Positions 17,071-25,491 of a stretch of DNA of 64,000 nucleotides are shown piece after piece. The notes under the pieces were generated by a model, which searched no databases, had not been told where the DNA came from, and was given only the letters and a program-made list of their open reading frames with translations. The translations under genes were made by a program, and so were the position numbers. Position 1 is the first letter of the stretch, and each line of letters starts with the position of its first letter. Source of the DNA: an uncultured Cocleimonas sp. (lineage in GTDB: Bacteria > Pseudomonadota > Gammaproteobacteria > Thiotrichales > Thiotrichaceae); NCBI RefSeq assembly GCF_947495625.1, contig NZ_CANLZW010000020.1, positions 21,981 to 85,980 on the forward strand. Direction: 5' to 3'.

Positions 17071-17529
17071 CTACTCGGGACTATTTGGAGTAGCGCTTTT
17101 ACTTTGTTCCGGTGCCTTTTGCATCGTGGCTTGGTGCACTGGGTTTTCTGATGCTGGTTCTTTTGGGGTTATCTTAAAGAATCTCGCTATGCGATAAGAG
17201 AGTTTTTTCTCTTTCTCCATCTCCAATACTTTTTCGTAAGCAATCTCATTGACTGTTTTGTCTAATTCTCGATCATAGACTTTATTGAAGTGATCAAATT
17301 CGATATCGACCACTTTTTTGTGTCGATCACTGAAAAGGTTTTCTATTAGTGGAAGTTCGCGTTTACTTTGTGATGATATACCTTGTGGCTGTCCATTCTT
17401 ATCCAGAAAGGTCATGCCAGTCACTCTTCGACAACCGCCATTTTCGTCAACCAAATGAAAAGTCATCTTACCTGTAGAATCAGAACACACTTCTTCTTCT
17501 ATCTTTTCGATCATAAATGTTTTTAACAT
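17071..17529 (-). CDS. Hypothetical cytosolic protein
   Basis: 152 residues, not recognised. It has no signal peptide. Residues 1-60 look like a small beta-rich domain (MTFHLVDENGGCRRVTGMTFLDKNGQPQG), about 70-120 are charged and helical (Lys/Glu-rich), and the last 30 residues are a Pro/Ser/Gln-rich disordered tail. It has its own terminator and no operon partner. Codon use looks like that of its neighbours. No function is proposed. Confidence 0.7.
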   Translation of the reverse strand: MLKTFMIEKIEEEVCSDSTGKMTFHLVDENGGCRRVTGMTFLDKNGQPQGISSQSKRELPLIENLFSDRHKKVVDIEFDHFNKVYDRELDKTVNEIAYEKVLEMEKEKKLSYRIARFFKITPKEPASENPVHQATMQKAPEQSKSATPNSPE

Positions 17530-17699
17530 ATCTCTGCTCTAAATTTGCGCTACGAATTATTATTATTAGGCTTGTAACTTCGATTGTAGGTATTTACGGG
17601 TTAAATACAAATGTGACTGACGAATGGTAATTCAAGATTTATATTAAATGAAAACATACGGGGATTTTAGAAAATGACTTATATAAGAAAAAGCCAGAT

Positions 17700-17739
17700 A
17701 AAAAATGCTCTGAGAAGCATGATGGCTTACTCAGAGCAT
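17700..17739 (-). terminator. Intrinsic terminator after the DUF533 gene
   Basis: ATGCTCTGAG (17704-17713) pairs with CTCAGAGCAT (17730-17739), with an inner AAGC/GCTT stem. Read on the minus strand it is followed by a run of T, just downstream of the 17778 stop. Confidence 0.85.
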
Positions 17740-17777
17740 GGTCGTACTTTGTAAAGATAAGAGTTACACGTCATTCA

Positions 17778-18464
17778 TTACGAATAAAGAGCAGGAGCGC
17801 CTAATTTTTCATGAATCTGGTTGCACGCCTGATTAGAGATATTCAAGCCTTTCGCTAACTCATCAAGGAATTTAGCTTCGTGATTAGAATCCAGGTCAAT
17901 CGCTAACAGCGCCATGAAATAAACTTGTTCTTCCATTCCGCGCGGTACACTCTGGATTAAACCTTGTGTATCTAAAGGAGATTCTAGTTCCTGACGAACG
18001 AATGCGATTTCTTCTGGCGTTGCGTCGCCAAGGTGCTCAGTGATTTTACGCTTTTCTTCATCATCCAACACGCCATCAGATTTAGCTGCGCTAATCATCG
18101 CTCGTAACATGACTTCAGCCTGGTTATCTTGTTCTGTACTTGCTTCTGGATCATTACCATTTAACGCGTTATTCAATAAATCTCCAAGACCACCGCCAGA
18201 TTGTGAATTGTTGCTTCCACCTAGAGAATCAAGAATTCCACCTAGACCTCCACCACTGCCAGAATTTCCTGCGAGACCACCTAATAAGCCACCAAGGCCG
18301 CCGCCTGTACTGCCAGAATTAGAGCTGTTACCGCCAGTAAGACTGCCAAGTAAACCACCTAAACCACCACCGCTGCTACTTCCGCTTCCGCCCATCATTT
18401 TGCCAACGCCTTTAGCAACGATAACGCCCATAGCGACTTTTCCTAATGTACCCATTAAACTCAT
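17778..18464 (-). CDS. TerB-like DUF533 (YebE family) protein
   Basis: 228 residues from the ATG at 18464, which has a strong AAAGGAGAT ribosome site; the frame extends to 18515 without one. Residues about 8-20 form a short hydrophobic stretch. Residues about 24-100 are Gly/Ser/Leu-rich repeats (GGGLGGLLG type). Residues about 115-228 form a helical TerB-like domain (AEVMLRAMISAAKSDGVLDDEEKRKI, YFMALLAIDLDSNHEAKFLDELA) with acidic metal-binding-type positions. Members are associated with the inner membrane and stress; no precise role is known. Confidence 0.88.
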   Translation of the reverse strand: MSLMGTLGKVAMGVIVAKGVGKMMGGSGSSSGGGLGGLLGSLTGGNSSNSGSTGGGLGGLLGGLAGNSGSGGGLGGILDSLGGSNNSQSGGGLGDLLNNALNGNDPEASTEQDNQAEVMLRAMISAAKSDGVLDDEEKRKITEHLGDATPEEIAFVRQELESPLDTQGLIQSVPRGMEEQVYFMALLAIDLDSNHEAKFLDELAKGLNISNQACNQIHEKLGAPALYS

Positions 18465-18576
18465 TTGATCATCTCCTTTATAATTATGAATAGTTGTTGT
18501 AAACACTACTTTCATTTAGATAGTAGCAGCGAGACTCAAAATGGATTGATATTTTTTATTTTTTATTAGATTCAAT

Positions 18577-18605
18577 AAAAAAAGCCCCCAAAGGTGGGGG
18601 GTGTC
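18577..18605 (-). repeat. Divergent copy of the dispersed repeat
   Basis: On the minus strand it reads GACACCCCCC, then ACCTTTGGGGG, then CT7. The core differs (CACCCCCCACC), as in the nuclease gene copy. The CCCCC/GGGGG pairing makes a good hairpin with a T-run, yet it lies between divergent genes. Confidence 0.7.
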
Positions 18606-18722
18606 TTTGATTTACATTGTTTACGAGATACGGCAGTAAGCGATAACAAATAGTCTTAACTGTATCTGTACTGTACTAGGATACAGCGGTAATATTCCGT
18701 ATTGCTTAAAAAGAATCATTCA

Positions 18723-19448
18723 ATGAAACCCATAGACATTCAAAAAGATTTAAAGTCAGAAGGCTTTTGCTTGCTACAAGGCTTGAATATTACTAATTCT
18801 CAATGGAGTGATTGGTTAAAAAAACATGATATTGACCTAACTACCTTCCAACAAAGCTGGAATGACCTGCCAGAGGATAAATTTTTAAGTGATGGAGGAC
18901 ACTATCGTTTTCGACGTTATTCGGTGTTTAACTGGTATGACAATGGCAAGTTAGAATTATTACCGCACGAGCCGCATTACCAAAGTACTTACCGGAATAA
19001 TATGAATGGTGGTATCTACCGCGAATTCGAAGCGTTTAAGGATGCTACGGTAAAAAGCCCAGTCTTAGAAAAACTGATTCGATTAGTCACCAAAGAAATT
19101 AGTTTTAATAACGAAAAACAATGGCGCGTCCAGGCGCATCAGTTTCGAATCGTAGCGAGCGCTGAGGAAGCGGGAAATCCTACTCCTGAAGGTATTCATC
19201 GTGATGGCGCTGACTTTATCCTGATTATGGTGCTCGAACGTCATAACATTACTGGTGGTGTGAATCACATTTACGATGATGATCAACGTTTAGTGTTTGG
19301 TAGTGTACTGACAGAAAAGGGTGATGCCGTACTAATTGATGACAGAATGGTATGGCATGGCGTGAGTGAAGTTTATCCTATTGATGAAAGCAAACCCGCA
19401 TATCGAGATGTTCTGGTGCTGACATTTCATAATCAAGTGAAGAGCTGA
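18723..19448 (+). CDS. 2OG-Fe dioxygenase family protein (amino-acid hydroxylase-like)
   Basis: 241 residues from the ATG at 18723. The C-terminal half shows HQFRIVA, then PEGIHRDGADFILIMVLER with the Fe-binding HxD (His/Asp near residues 160-162), GGVNHIYD, and a distal WHGVSEVYP that would supply the last His. This pattern matches the 2OG-Fe dioxygenase family that includes L-isoleucine 4-hydroxylase. The substrate is not predictable here. Monocistronic; divergent from DUF533. Confidence 0.82.
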   Translation: MKPIDIQKDLKSEGFCLLQGLNITNSQWSDWLKKHDIDLTTFQQSWNDLPEDKFLSDGGHYRFRRYSVFNWYDNGKLELLPHEPHYQSTYRNNMNGGIYREFEAFKDATVKSPVLEKLIRLVTKEISFNNEKQWRVQAHQFRIVASAEEAGNPTPEGIHRDGADFILIMVLERHNITGGVNHIYDDDQRLVFGSVLTEKGDAVLIDDRMVWHGVSEVYPIDESKPAYRDVLVLTFHNQVKS

Positions 19449-19646
19449 TCTGACGGTTCTTTATTCAATGGTTTTTTCATTGCATCGATTTAAATTCCTT
19501 AAAGTACATAAGTAAATAAAGAATAAATTAAAATAATACGGTAGACTGAAAATGCAAATCGTCATAGTCAGAGCTTGGGAGTGGCTATAATTTTTTTATA
19601 AGTTTAATGGCATATCCTAACGATATGTATACAGGAGATTTCAACA

Positions 19647-20432
19647 ATGTTCGGACTATTTGACAAATTAAAAGATATGTTTTCAGGTGCCGCTGAAAAA
19701 ACCATAGACGCAGCTTCCGAGGCTGCTAATTCAGCCATAGATACTGCTGCGGATGCTGCCAGTAGTGTCACTGATGTGGCAAAAGATGCCGTATCAAATG
19801 CAGTAGATACAGCCACTGAAGTCGCGTCAAGTGCAACAGATATAGCTAGCGATGCTGCTAGTGCTGCAACAGATGCGGCTAGTAATGTAACCAGTGCCGC
19901 GACAGATGCTGTATCGAACGTGACAGATACCGTTGGAGATTTGGCAAGTTCAGCAGTAGATGCAGCTACAGATGCAGCCAGTGGTGCTGTTGATGCAGCC
20001 ACAAACGCGGCTTCAGGCGCAATGGATGCCGCAGGCGATGTGGCAAGTAGTGCAACAGATATTGCAGGTGATGCTATGAATAGTGCCACAGATGCAGTCA
20101 CTGATGCTGTGAGTCATGTAACGGATGCTGCTGGTGATGTCGCATCAAGTGTGACAGATACGGTGACAGAGTCCGTAAGTAATGCAAGCAATGCAGTAGG
20201 GGATATGGCCTCATCGGTTACAGATTCTGTGACAGATGCAGGCAAAGCCGCCTTAGACTCAGCAGTAGAAGCGGCAAGTTCAGTTTCAGAAACGGCCGGT
20301 GATATAGCAGGAAGCGTTGCAGATGCAGGTAAGTCAGCGATGGATACAGCTACAGATATGGCAAAAAACGCGGTTGATGGCCTGACTGATACTGATTTAA
20401 CAGATGCTGAGATAACCGAAAAAGACGCTTAA
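19647..20432 (+). CDS. Amphipathic 11-residue-repeat protein (LEA/perilipin-like)
   Basis: 261 residues: a 19-residue amphipathic head (MFGLFDKLKDMFSGAAEKT) followed by exactly 22 units of 11 residues with no insertion or deletion. Typical units are TDAASGAVDAA and GDVASSATDIA. Composition is almost only Ala, Asp, Ser, Thr, Val and Gly. The 11-mer periodicity is that of group 3 LEA proteins, alpha-synuclein, apolipoproteins and perilipins, which fold as long surface-binding helices. A role coating an internal granule, lipid or sulfur surface, or in desiccation/osmotic protection, is inference. AGGAGA ribosome site; followed by a terminator. Confidence 0.85.
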   Translation: MFGLFDKLKDMFSGAAEKTIDAASEAANSAIDTAADAASSVTDVAKDAVSNAVDTATEVASSATDIASDAASAATDAASNVTSAATDAVSNVTDTVGDLASSAVDAATDAASGAVDAATNAASGAMDAAGDVASSATDIAGDAMNSATDAVTDAVSHVTDAAGDVASSVTDTVTESVSNASNAVGDMASSVTDSVTDAGKAALDSAVEAASSVSETAGDIAGSVADAGKSAMDTATDMAKNAVDGLTDTDLTDAEITEKDA

Positions 20433-20484
20433 TTATCATAAAAATGACTAGTAACTTTATGTTTTAATTTTAGTTACACAAAGA

Positions 20485-20512
20485 AGAGTAAATATTTTTT
20501 ACTCTTTTTTTT
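20485..20512 (+). terminator. Intrinsic terminator
   Basis: AGAGTAAA pairs with TTTACTCT, followed by a run of eight T, 50 bases after the 11-mer repeat gene. Confidence 0.9.
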
Positions 20513-20561
20513 GAATTTTTTTACTGTTTATGAATCTATATGATGAGATCTGGCGTATACA

Positions 20562-20623
20562 GGGGTAAGTTAGTTGGTCTACTTATCATTTTAATCTTTG
20601 ATAAGGCGAACTTGGATTACCCC
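20562..20623 (+). promoter_or_regulatory. Nested hairpin upstream of the bufferin gene
   Basis: GGGGTAA (20562) pairs with TTACCCC (ends 20623), enclosing AGTT/AACT and an inner CTTATCA/TGATAAG stem. No T-run follows. It may be a structured leader or an operator; it lies about 74 bases upstream of the ATG at 20697. Confidence 0.4.
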
Positions 20624-20696
20624 GAATAATCTTTTGTTAGATTCAAATAACTTTAAATAATTATCAACAACAACTTATCACTAGAGGATCATTAAA

Positions 20697-20963
20697 ATGA
20701 CACAAGTAAAGAAATTATCTGGCGTAGCATTAGCATCAGCGGCAGCAGCACTTATATTAGGTGGCGTTAACACAGCATCAGCTGCGTCTCATAGCAAAAC
20801 TGCAGAAGTTAAATGTTCTGGAATTAACTCGTGTAAGGGAACTAGTGCATGTGCGACAGCAACTTCTGCATGTGCAGGTCAAAATAGCTGTAAAGCTCAG
20901 GGTTGGATAAAAGTATCTGCTGAAGAATGCACAGAAAAAGGCGGAACAGTTGTTGAAGGTTAA
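20697..20963 (+). CDS. BufA2-like periplasmic bufferin-type metallophore precursor
   Basis: 88 residues. Signal peptide about 1-29 (NTASA/ASH). The mature peptide is about 59 residues with six cysteines, arranged KCSGINSCKGTSAC then TSACAGQNSCK and EEC near the end, a pattern I recognise from BufA2-type bufferins. In that family a DUF692-type (MNIO) enzyme modifies cysteines to make a copper/metal-binding product. No bufB or bufC gene is adjacent here, which is unusual. Ribosome site AGAGGA; a terminator follows, so it is transcribed alone. Confidence 0.72.
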   Translation: MTQVKKLSGVALASAAAALILGGVNTASAASHSKTAEVKCSGINSCKGTSACATATSACAGQNSCKAQGWIKVSAEECTEKGGTVVEG

Positions 20964-20990
20964 TTAGAGCCTAACAGCGTTAAAATTAAG

Positions 20991-21025
20991 AGCCCTGATA
21001 GGCGATATGCTTATCGGGGCTTTTT
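20991..21025 (+). terminator. Intrinsic terminator after the bufferin gene
   Basis: AGCCCTGATA pairs with TATCGGGGCT, followed by T5. Confidence 0.92.
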
Positions 21026-21066
21026 ATTGTCTGAAATTAACTAATAGTTAATCTCAATTCTCTAGT

Positions 21067-22245
21067 TTATTGACAAACAGAACCAATATTTTGCACAAGA
21101 TACTTCATTGCTCTTTCTTGTTCAGAGTCCTGACTCGCGCCTTCTATGTGATATGAAGAGTAAAACACACAGCCTGAGTTGCTATTTTCTCTCCAGCCGA
21201 CGGTGATAGGATGAATACCTGAATAAGTGCTACTAAGAGAAGTAATATCTCCTTCAACAAATGTTGTAACATCTGAGGCAACAGTATCAATCGCTGACCA
21301 TACAGATAGGTCAAATTCAACTTCCATAGTGCTTCCCACTACTGATTGTAAACCTGCAGTTGTTACATCTGCTTCTATGGTACCTGTTGATGTTGCATTT
21401 CCCGCAAAATTTACTTTTCCCGGGAAGGCACTTGATAACCAACTGCTAGAAAGGTCAGAGAAATACACATGACCGCCATCATCCACAAAATCTTGAACAA
21501 CCGTGTTTACTCCAGAAACATTGCCGTAATCAGCGGAGCAGTTAATAAAGAGTGAGTCGTAATTAAATAAATCATTGGACGAAAAGAAAGCGGATGCTTC
21601 TTCGGCTGAATTAATTTCATCATCGAGTACAAGCAGCCCTTTGTTTTCACAATCTGCACTACCTCTAGCACTTTCTGGTGATCCAGTTGCGTAGTTAAAT
21701 GGGTTTCCTGAGCCATCCGATAAGGTACAGTCTTTTAATTGTGATAACAAAACCTGTACGCCATCAAAAGCGCCTGGTACGACAACCCATTTATTACTGT
21801 TGTCACTTTCTAGTGGCTGGCTACCCGCTTCTGTAACTGAGCCTGGTGAAACTGTCGTGTCTACGGTTGCGTCAACAAAACCAGGAAGACTAATGAGGAG
21901 GCTGACTGCTCCATTAACACCTTCAGGGAGTAAACAAACATAGTCTCCCGCAACATCGGTTAAACAAACATCAGGGTCTTCTACGCCTCTAGCAGATGCA
22001 CCGCTAGGTTTAGCACCATCATCAAGTAAGGTGACTTCTGCATTTATTAATGGGGTGACACCATCACTGGCTAACGCTGTTCCACAAACCACCGCTTGTG
22101 TTGAATTGATTGTGTCGCACTCAGAAAGTCCTGATACGTCCCTTGATTCAGGTTCGTCGTTGCTACTGCTGGAGCCTCCTCCTCCGCAAGCAGATAAACC
22201 GAGAGTTATTAAGCTAATTCCAAACAGTTGATTGATGCGTTTCAT
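21067..22245 (-). CDS. Lipoprotein with carboxypeptidase-regulatory-like domain
   Basis: 392 residues. Lipoprotein signal ending LSAC (Cys 20), then GGGG/Ser linker. Residues about 45-130 resemble a carboxypeptidase regulatory-like beta-sandwich (VVCGTALASDGVTPLINAEVTLLDDG). The rest has an alpha/beta look similar to class I amidotransferase/ThuA folds (YDSLFINCSADYG, FVDDGGHVYFSDLSSSWL) but no recognisable catalytic triad. About eight further Cys suggest disulfides in the periplasm or on the cell surface. Strong AAAGGAG ribosome site. Function unknown. Confidence 0.75.
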   Translation of the reverse strand: MKRINQLFGISLITLGLSACGGGGSSSSNDEPESRDVSGLSECDTINSTQAVVCGTALASDGVTPLINAEVTLLDDGAKPSGASARGVEDPDVCLTDVAGDYVCLLPEGVNGAVSLLISLPGFVDATVDTTVSPGSVTEAGSQPLESDNSNKWVVVPGAFDGVQVLLSQLKDCTLSDGSGNPFNYATGSPESARGSADCENKGLLVLDDEINSAEEASAFFSSNDLFNYDSLFINCSADYGNVSGVNTVVQDFVDDGGHVYFSDLSSSWLSSAFPGKVNFAGNATSTGTIEADVTTAGLQSVVGSTMEVEFDLSVWSAIDTVASDVTTFVEGDITSLSSTYSGIHPITVGWRENSNSGCVFYSSYHIEGASQDSEQERAMKYLVQNIGSVCQ

Positions 22246-22335
22246 TTAAACTCCTTTTATATAAATGATTGTGATCTAAGTCATAGTACATTATTAATAA
22301 GTCTGAATATAAAAAATAATTTAATAATGAAAGGT

Positions 22336-22761
22336 TTAGCGATTAGTAAGGAAATAATCTATTCCCGCTTGTGCAACTTCCATGTCTTGTTGAGGCGTTC
22401 CTGAACTCGCACCGATGCCGCCTACAAACTCTTCATCAATTACAACAGGTATTCCACCTCCAACTGAGCTTATACGACCGCCACATTCTGTATGAATACC
22501 AAAAGCAAGACTTCCCGGGACATTTGCAGCATTGTATTCATGGGTTGCTTTGCGTGCGGCTCCGGCAGTGAAAGCTTTATCCTGAGCGATACTAATACTG
22601 TGTGTTTTACCGCCATTCATACGTTCGAACGAAATTAGATTTCCTGATTCATCGGTGACCGCAATACACATAGGAATACCTATTTCATTGGCTTTGTCAC
22701 GTGCGCCTTTGATGAGCAGGTTAGCATCATCAATATCAAGCCTTGTAATTGTTAGCATCAT
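22336..22761 (-). CDS. GlcG/HbpS family protein (DUF336)
   Basis: 141 residues from the first of two tandem ATG codons behind AAGGAGA. Family signatures are GIPMCIAVTDESGNLISFERMNG, AQDKAFTAGAARKAT, GGRISSVGGGIPVVIDEEFVGGIGASSGTPQQDMEVAQAG. HbpS members bind haem; GlcG members sit in glycolate operons. Here neither context is present. No signal peptide is visible, so it is probably cytosolic. Confidence 0.9.
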   Translation of the reverse strand: MMLTITRLDIDDANLLIKGARDKANEIGIPMCIAVTDESGNLISFERMNGGKTHSISIAQDKAFTAGAARKATHEYNAANVPGSLAFGIHTECGGRISSVGGGIPVVIDEEFVGGIGASSGTPQQDMEVAQAGIDYFLTNR

Positions 22762-22854
22762 GATTCTCCTTGAGAGTTCCAGCAAAATTGATTTGTTTTT
22801 TATAGAATGTATTAACTACTGTTCTATATCTATTGTAGTAAGTGTTTGTAAACA

Positions 22855-22909
22855 CACCCCCCTACTTTTAGGCACTTTTTAATAAAAAGTGCCTAAAAGT
22901 AGGGGGGTG
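22855..22909. repeat. Perfect inverted pair of the dispersed repeat
   Basis: A plus copy (22855-22880) and a minus copy (22884-22909) are exact reverse complements over 26 bases with a 3-base loop (AAT). Both have exact cores with TTTTAGGCAC instead of TTATAGGCAC. It lies downstream of plsB (minus) and upstream of the DUF336 gene (minus). Confidence 0.96.
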
Positions 22910-22941
22910 ACTTAATCTTATTAAATTATCTTTAAATAGTA

Positions 22942-25407
22942 TTATTCACCAATCATTTGCAGGATGTTAGCTCGCATTTGCTTAGGTAATAGCAGCCGAA
23001 TTCGTTTATCTGTTTTGTGAAAGACTTCATTGTATTGAAGTTGCTCCGTATCAAACTCACGTAAGTAATCGATATGAATAAGCGTTTCAATGAAGTTAGC
23101 AATGAGATGTTTGTCTGAATAATCTGGCGAGTTGATTTCGTGAATCATCGCTACTCGCTGAGACATCAAAATACATTCATCGACTAATTTTTGTTTACTG
23201 ATGGTGGTTGATTCTTCTTTTTTAGAACCTCTAGAGAGTAAAGCAAGTGTGAGGTAATAGACTTCGAGAACGGGTGAAATGACCTTCGCTAGAAGTGTTA
23301 ATTGCGTAAACGCTTTGGTATTTGGCGAAGGACGAGAGTAGTTGTGTTTGTCCTTGTCTTGAATGAGTAAGCCCGACTCAACTAGTTGATCTAATACTTT
23401 GGTAATCACATCTTCGAGTTCTGTTTTATCCCACGCTAAAAATAACTCTTTCTGAATAAAAGGGTAGGCAAGTGAAGCCAAGCTAACAATTTCATCTTTT
23501 GTCATCGAGCGCACATTAAAAAAGCAGCAACTGATAATGGAAGGTAGCGCTAATAGATGAAGAATATTATTGCGATAGTAGGTCATTGAAACCGCTTGTT
23601 TGCTATTCAGATAAATAATATCGCCAAGCTCATGAGGACGCCTTTTGACCATCTTTAGTGATTCCGCATGGCTGATTTGATCTTTACCCGTACGAGGGGT
23701 GATGATTATTTTTTCCGAATATCCAAGAGATTGAATCAGTGTTTTATAAGTTTCCAGTTGATGATCTAAATCCTTTTCATCCATGCTTTGATTTGAAGCG
23801 GCAAGCAACACGCTTGCTATCAGGTTAATCGAGTTAACCGTTGCCGCCTGGTTAATTCTAGTCATTATCTGTTCGGATAAATTGACCACAATATCTCTGG
23901 TCCAGACAGGACGTGAATCGTCATCATAACTTGCGGAAGCCCAATCCGGCTGCTGATGATCCAGAATATTATTCAGAAAAACAGGTTTACCAAAATTAGT
24001 CGAAACCTTGCCGTATTCACCACGTATTTTAAGGATTGATTTCACCGAGTTAATAAAAGTTTCGCTCTTTTTATCTTCCCCAGATAATTCTGCTTGATAG
24101 GCTTTGCTTTCAAGCAGTTTCTCATAGCCAATATAAACAGGAATAAATGCAACGGGTCGTTTACGGTATTTTAGGAAGCCACGCACGGTCATTGATAACA
24201 TTCCAGGCTTTGCCTGTAATAAGCGACCCGTTCGACTTCTGCCTCCTTCGACAAAGTATTCAATCGCAATGCCTTTTGCGATTAACTCAGCAACATATTC
24301 AAACATCACCGTTGAATAGAGTTCATTGCCCTTGAAGCTGCGACGAATAAAGAAAGCGCCACCACCGCGTAATATCGAACCAATCACTGGCATGTTTAGA
24401 TTTTTACCCGCAGCGATATAAGGAATGGCTAGGCCTTCAAAATAGATTACATAAGAAAGTAATAGGTAATCAATGTGACTGCGGTGACAAGGAACATAAA
24501 CCAATTCATGGCTTAGAGCGAGGCTCTTCAGGTACTCACTATTATTGACTTCGATGCCCGAATAAAAACGATTCCAGAAAGACGATAGCGCGCGTTGCAT
24601 AACCTGAATGGTGACATTAGTGCAGTTTGCGACGATTTCATTTAGATAGCGTCTTGCTTGAAGAGCGGCTTTATATTCAGTGATATTGTCTTCGGTGCTT
24701 CTTTTGCTGATTGCCGTTTGCACTGCTGGTTTTAAAATCAAATCGCGAACCAGAGTTCGTTTATGCGAGATATCTGGACCGAGTGTGGCACTTCTGATTT
24801 TCTTTAATCGATTGGCTAATGTGTCTTGCAAAGAATCTATGACTTCATCATCAGAGCGGATACTGGCAGGGTTGCTGCGATAGCTGATGATTTCTGAATA
24901 TTGGATAAAGGTATTGCGTCCGTGAAATAGGACTCTGAAAAAAGTACGGGTTCTGCCAGCCAAGCCCCATGAATCTGAAAATAACACCTGCAACCAGTGT
25001 TTTTGTGTGGCGACTGGTCTGCCCCAGAAAATCTGTACGGGTATGAATTGTATTTCCTGTTCTGGGTAATCGTTGAGCGTTTCGATAATGCCCCGTAACA
25101 TTCGAGAGCGCTTTGGTTGGTTCTGCAACCAGGCTTTAAACGGTTCTCTAGGGGCGATGGTATAAACGGAATGCCACGCATGTAACTCGGGTATTGCAAT
25201 TTTTGCTAATGGCGCTTCAAGGCCCAATCGTTTGCATTGCTCTTCCAGAACCAGAAGGTTGGTCCATGAGCGTGTTTCTAAGACATAAATTACCGGCAAA
25301 TCAGGATTGATATCCAGTTGCTCAATTTTATTGGGGATGACTTCTGTCTTAAGCCAAAGATATAAAACTTTGCGGCCGATGTAATTAAAAGTAGTTCTTA
25401 AACTCAT
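22942..25407 (-). CDS. plsB: Glycerol-3-phosphate 1-O-acyltransferase
   Basis: 821 residues, typical for PlsB. The acyltransferase block I is CHRSHIDYLLLSY with His 308 and Asp 313. The downstream blocks are GGGAFFIRRSF, YFVEGGRSRTGRLLQAKPGML and FIPVYIGYEKLLESKAY. It transfers acyl chains to the sn-1 position of glycerol-3-phosphate at the inner membrane, the first step of phospholipid synthesis. Monocistronic; followed by a repeat hairpin that can act as its terminator. Confidence 0.97.
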   Translation of the reverse strand: MSLRTTFNYIGRKVLYLWLKTEVIPNKIEQLDINPDLPVIYVLETRSWTNLLVLEEQCKRLGLEAPLAKIAIPELHAWHSVYTIAPREPFKAWLQNQPKRSRMLRGIIETLNDYPEQEIQFIPVQIFWGRPVATQKHWLQVLFSDSWGLAGRTRTFFRVLFHGRNTFIQYSEIISYRSNPASIRSDDEVIDSLQDTLANRLKKIRSATLGPDISHKRTLVRDLILKPAVQTAISKRSTEDNITEYKAALQARRYLNEIVANCTNVTIQVMQRALSSFWNRFYSGIEVNNSEYLKSLALSHELVYVPCHRSHIDYLLLSYVIYFEGLAIPYIAAGKNLNMPVIGSILRGGGAFFIRRSFKGNELYSTVMFEYVAELIAKGIAIEYFVEGGRSRTGRLLQAKPGMLSMTVRGFLKYRKRPVAFIPVYIGYEKLLESKAYQAELSGEDKKSETFINSVKSILKIRGEYGKVSTNFGKPVFLNNILDHQQPDWASASYDDDSRPVWTRDIVVNLSEQIMTRINQAATVNSINLIASVLLAASNQSMDEKDLDHQLETYKTLIQSLGYSEKIIITPRTGKDQISHAESLKMVKRRPHELGDIIYLNSKQAVSMTYYRNNILHLLALPSIISCCFFNVRSMTKDEIVSLASLAYPFIQKELFLAWDKTELEDVITKVLDQLVESGLLIQDKDKHNYSRPSPNTKAFTQLTLLAKVISPVLEVYYLTLALLSRGSKKEESTTISKQKLVDECILMSQRVAMIHEINSPDYSDKHLIANFIETLIHIDYLREFDTEQLQYNEVFHKTDKRIRLLLPKQMRANILQMIGE

Positions 25408-25491
25408 AACACATAGTATAGAAAAAACTTGCTACTAATGTATTTCTTAATGTGTCTGTTAAATGAGCAGTCCTGAATTATTCCTGCTCAT

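Noticed and set aside
18040..18468. Plus-strand Pro-rich ORF opposite DUF533
   Set aside because: Produced by the Gly-rich codons of the real minus-strand gene.
19604..20101. Minus-strand ORF rich in Ala/Ser opposite the 11-mer repeat gene
   Set aside because: Shadow of the repetitive plus-strand gene; no ribosome site and mirror composition.
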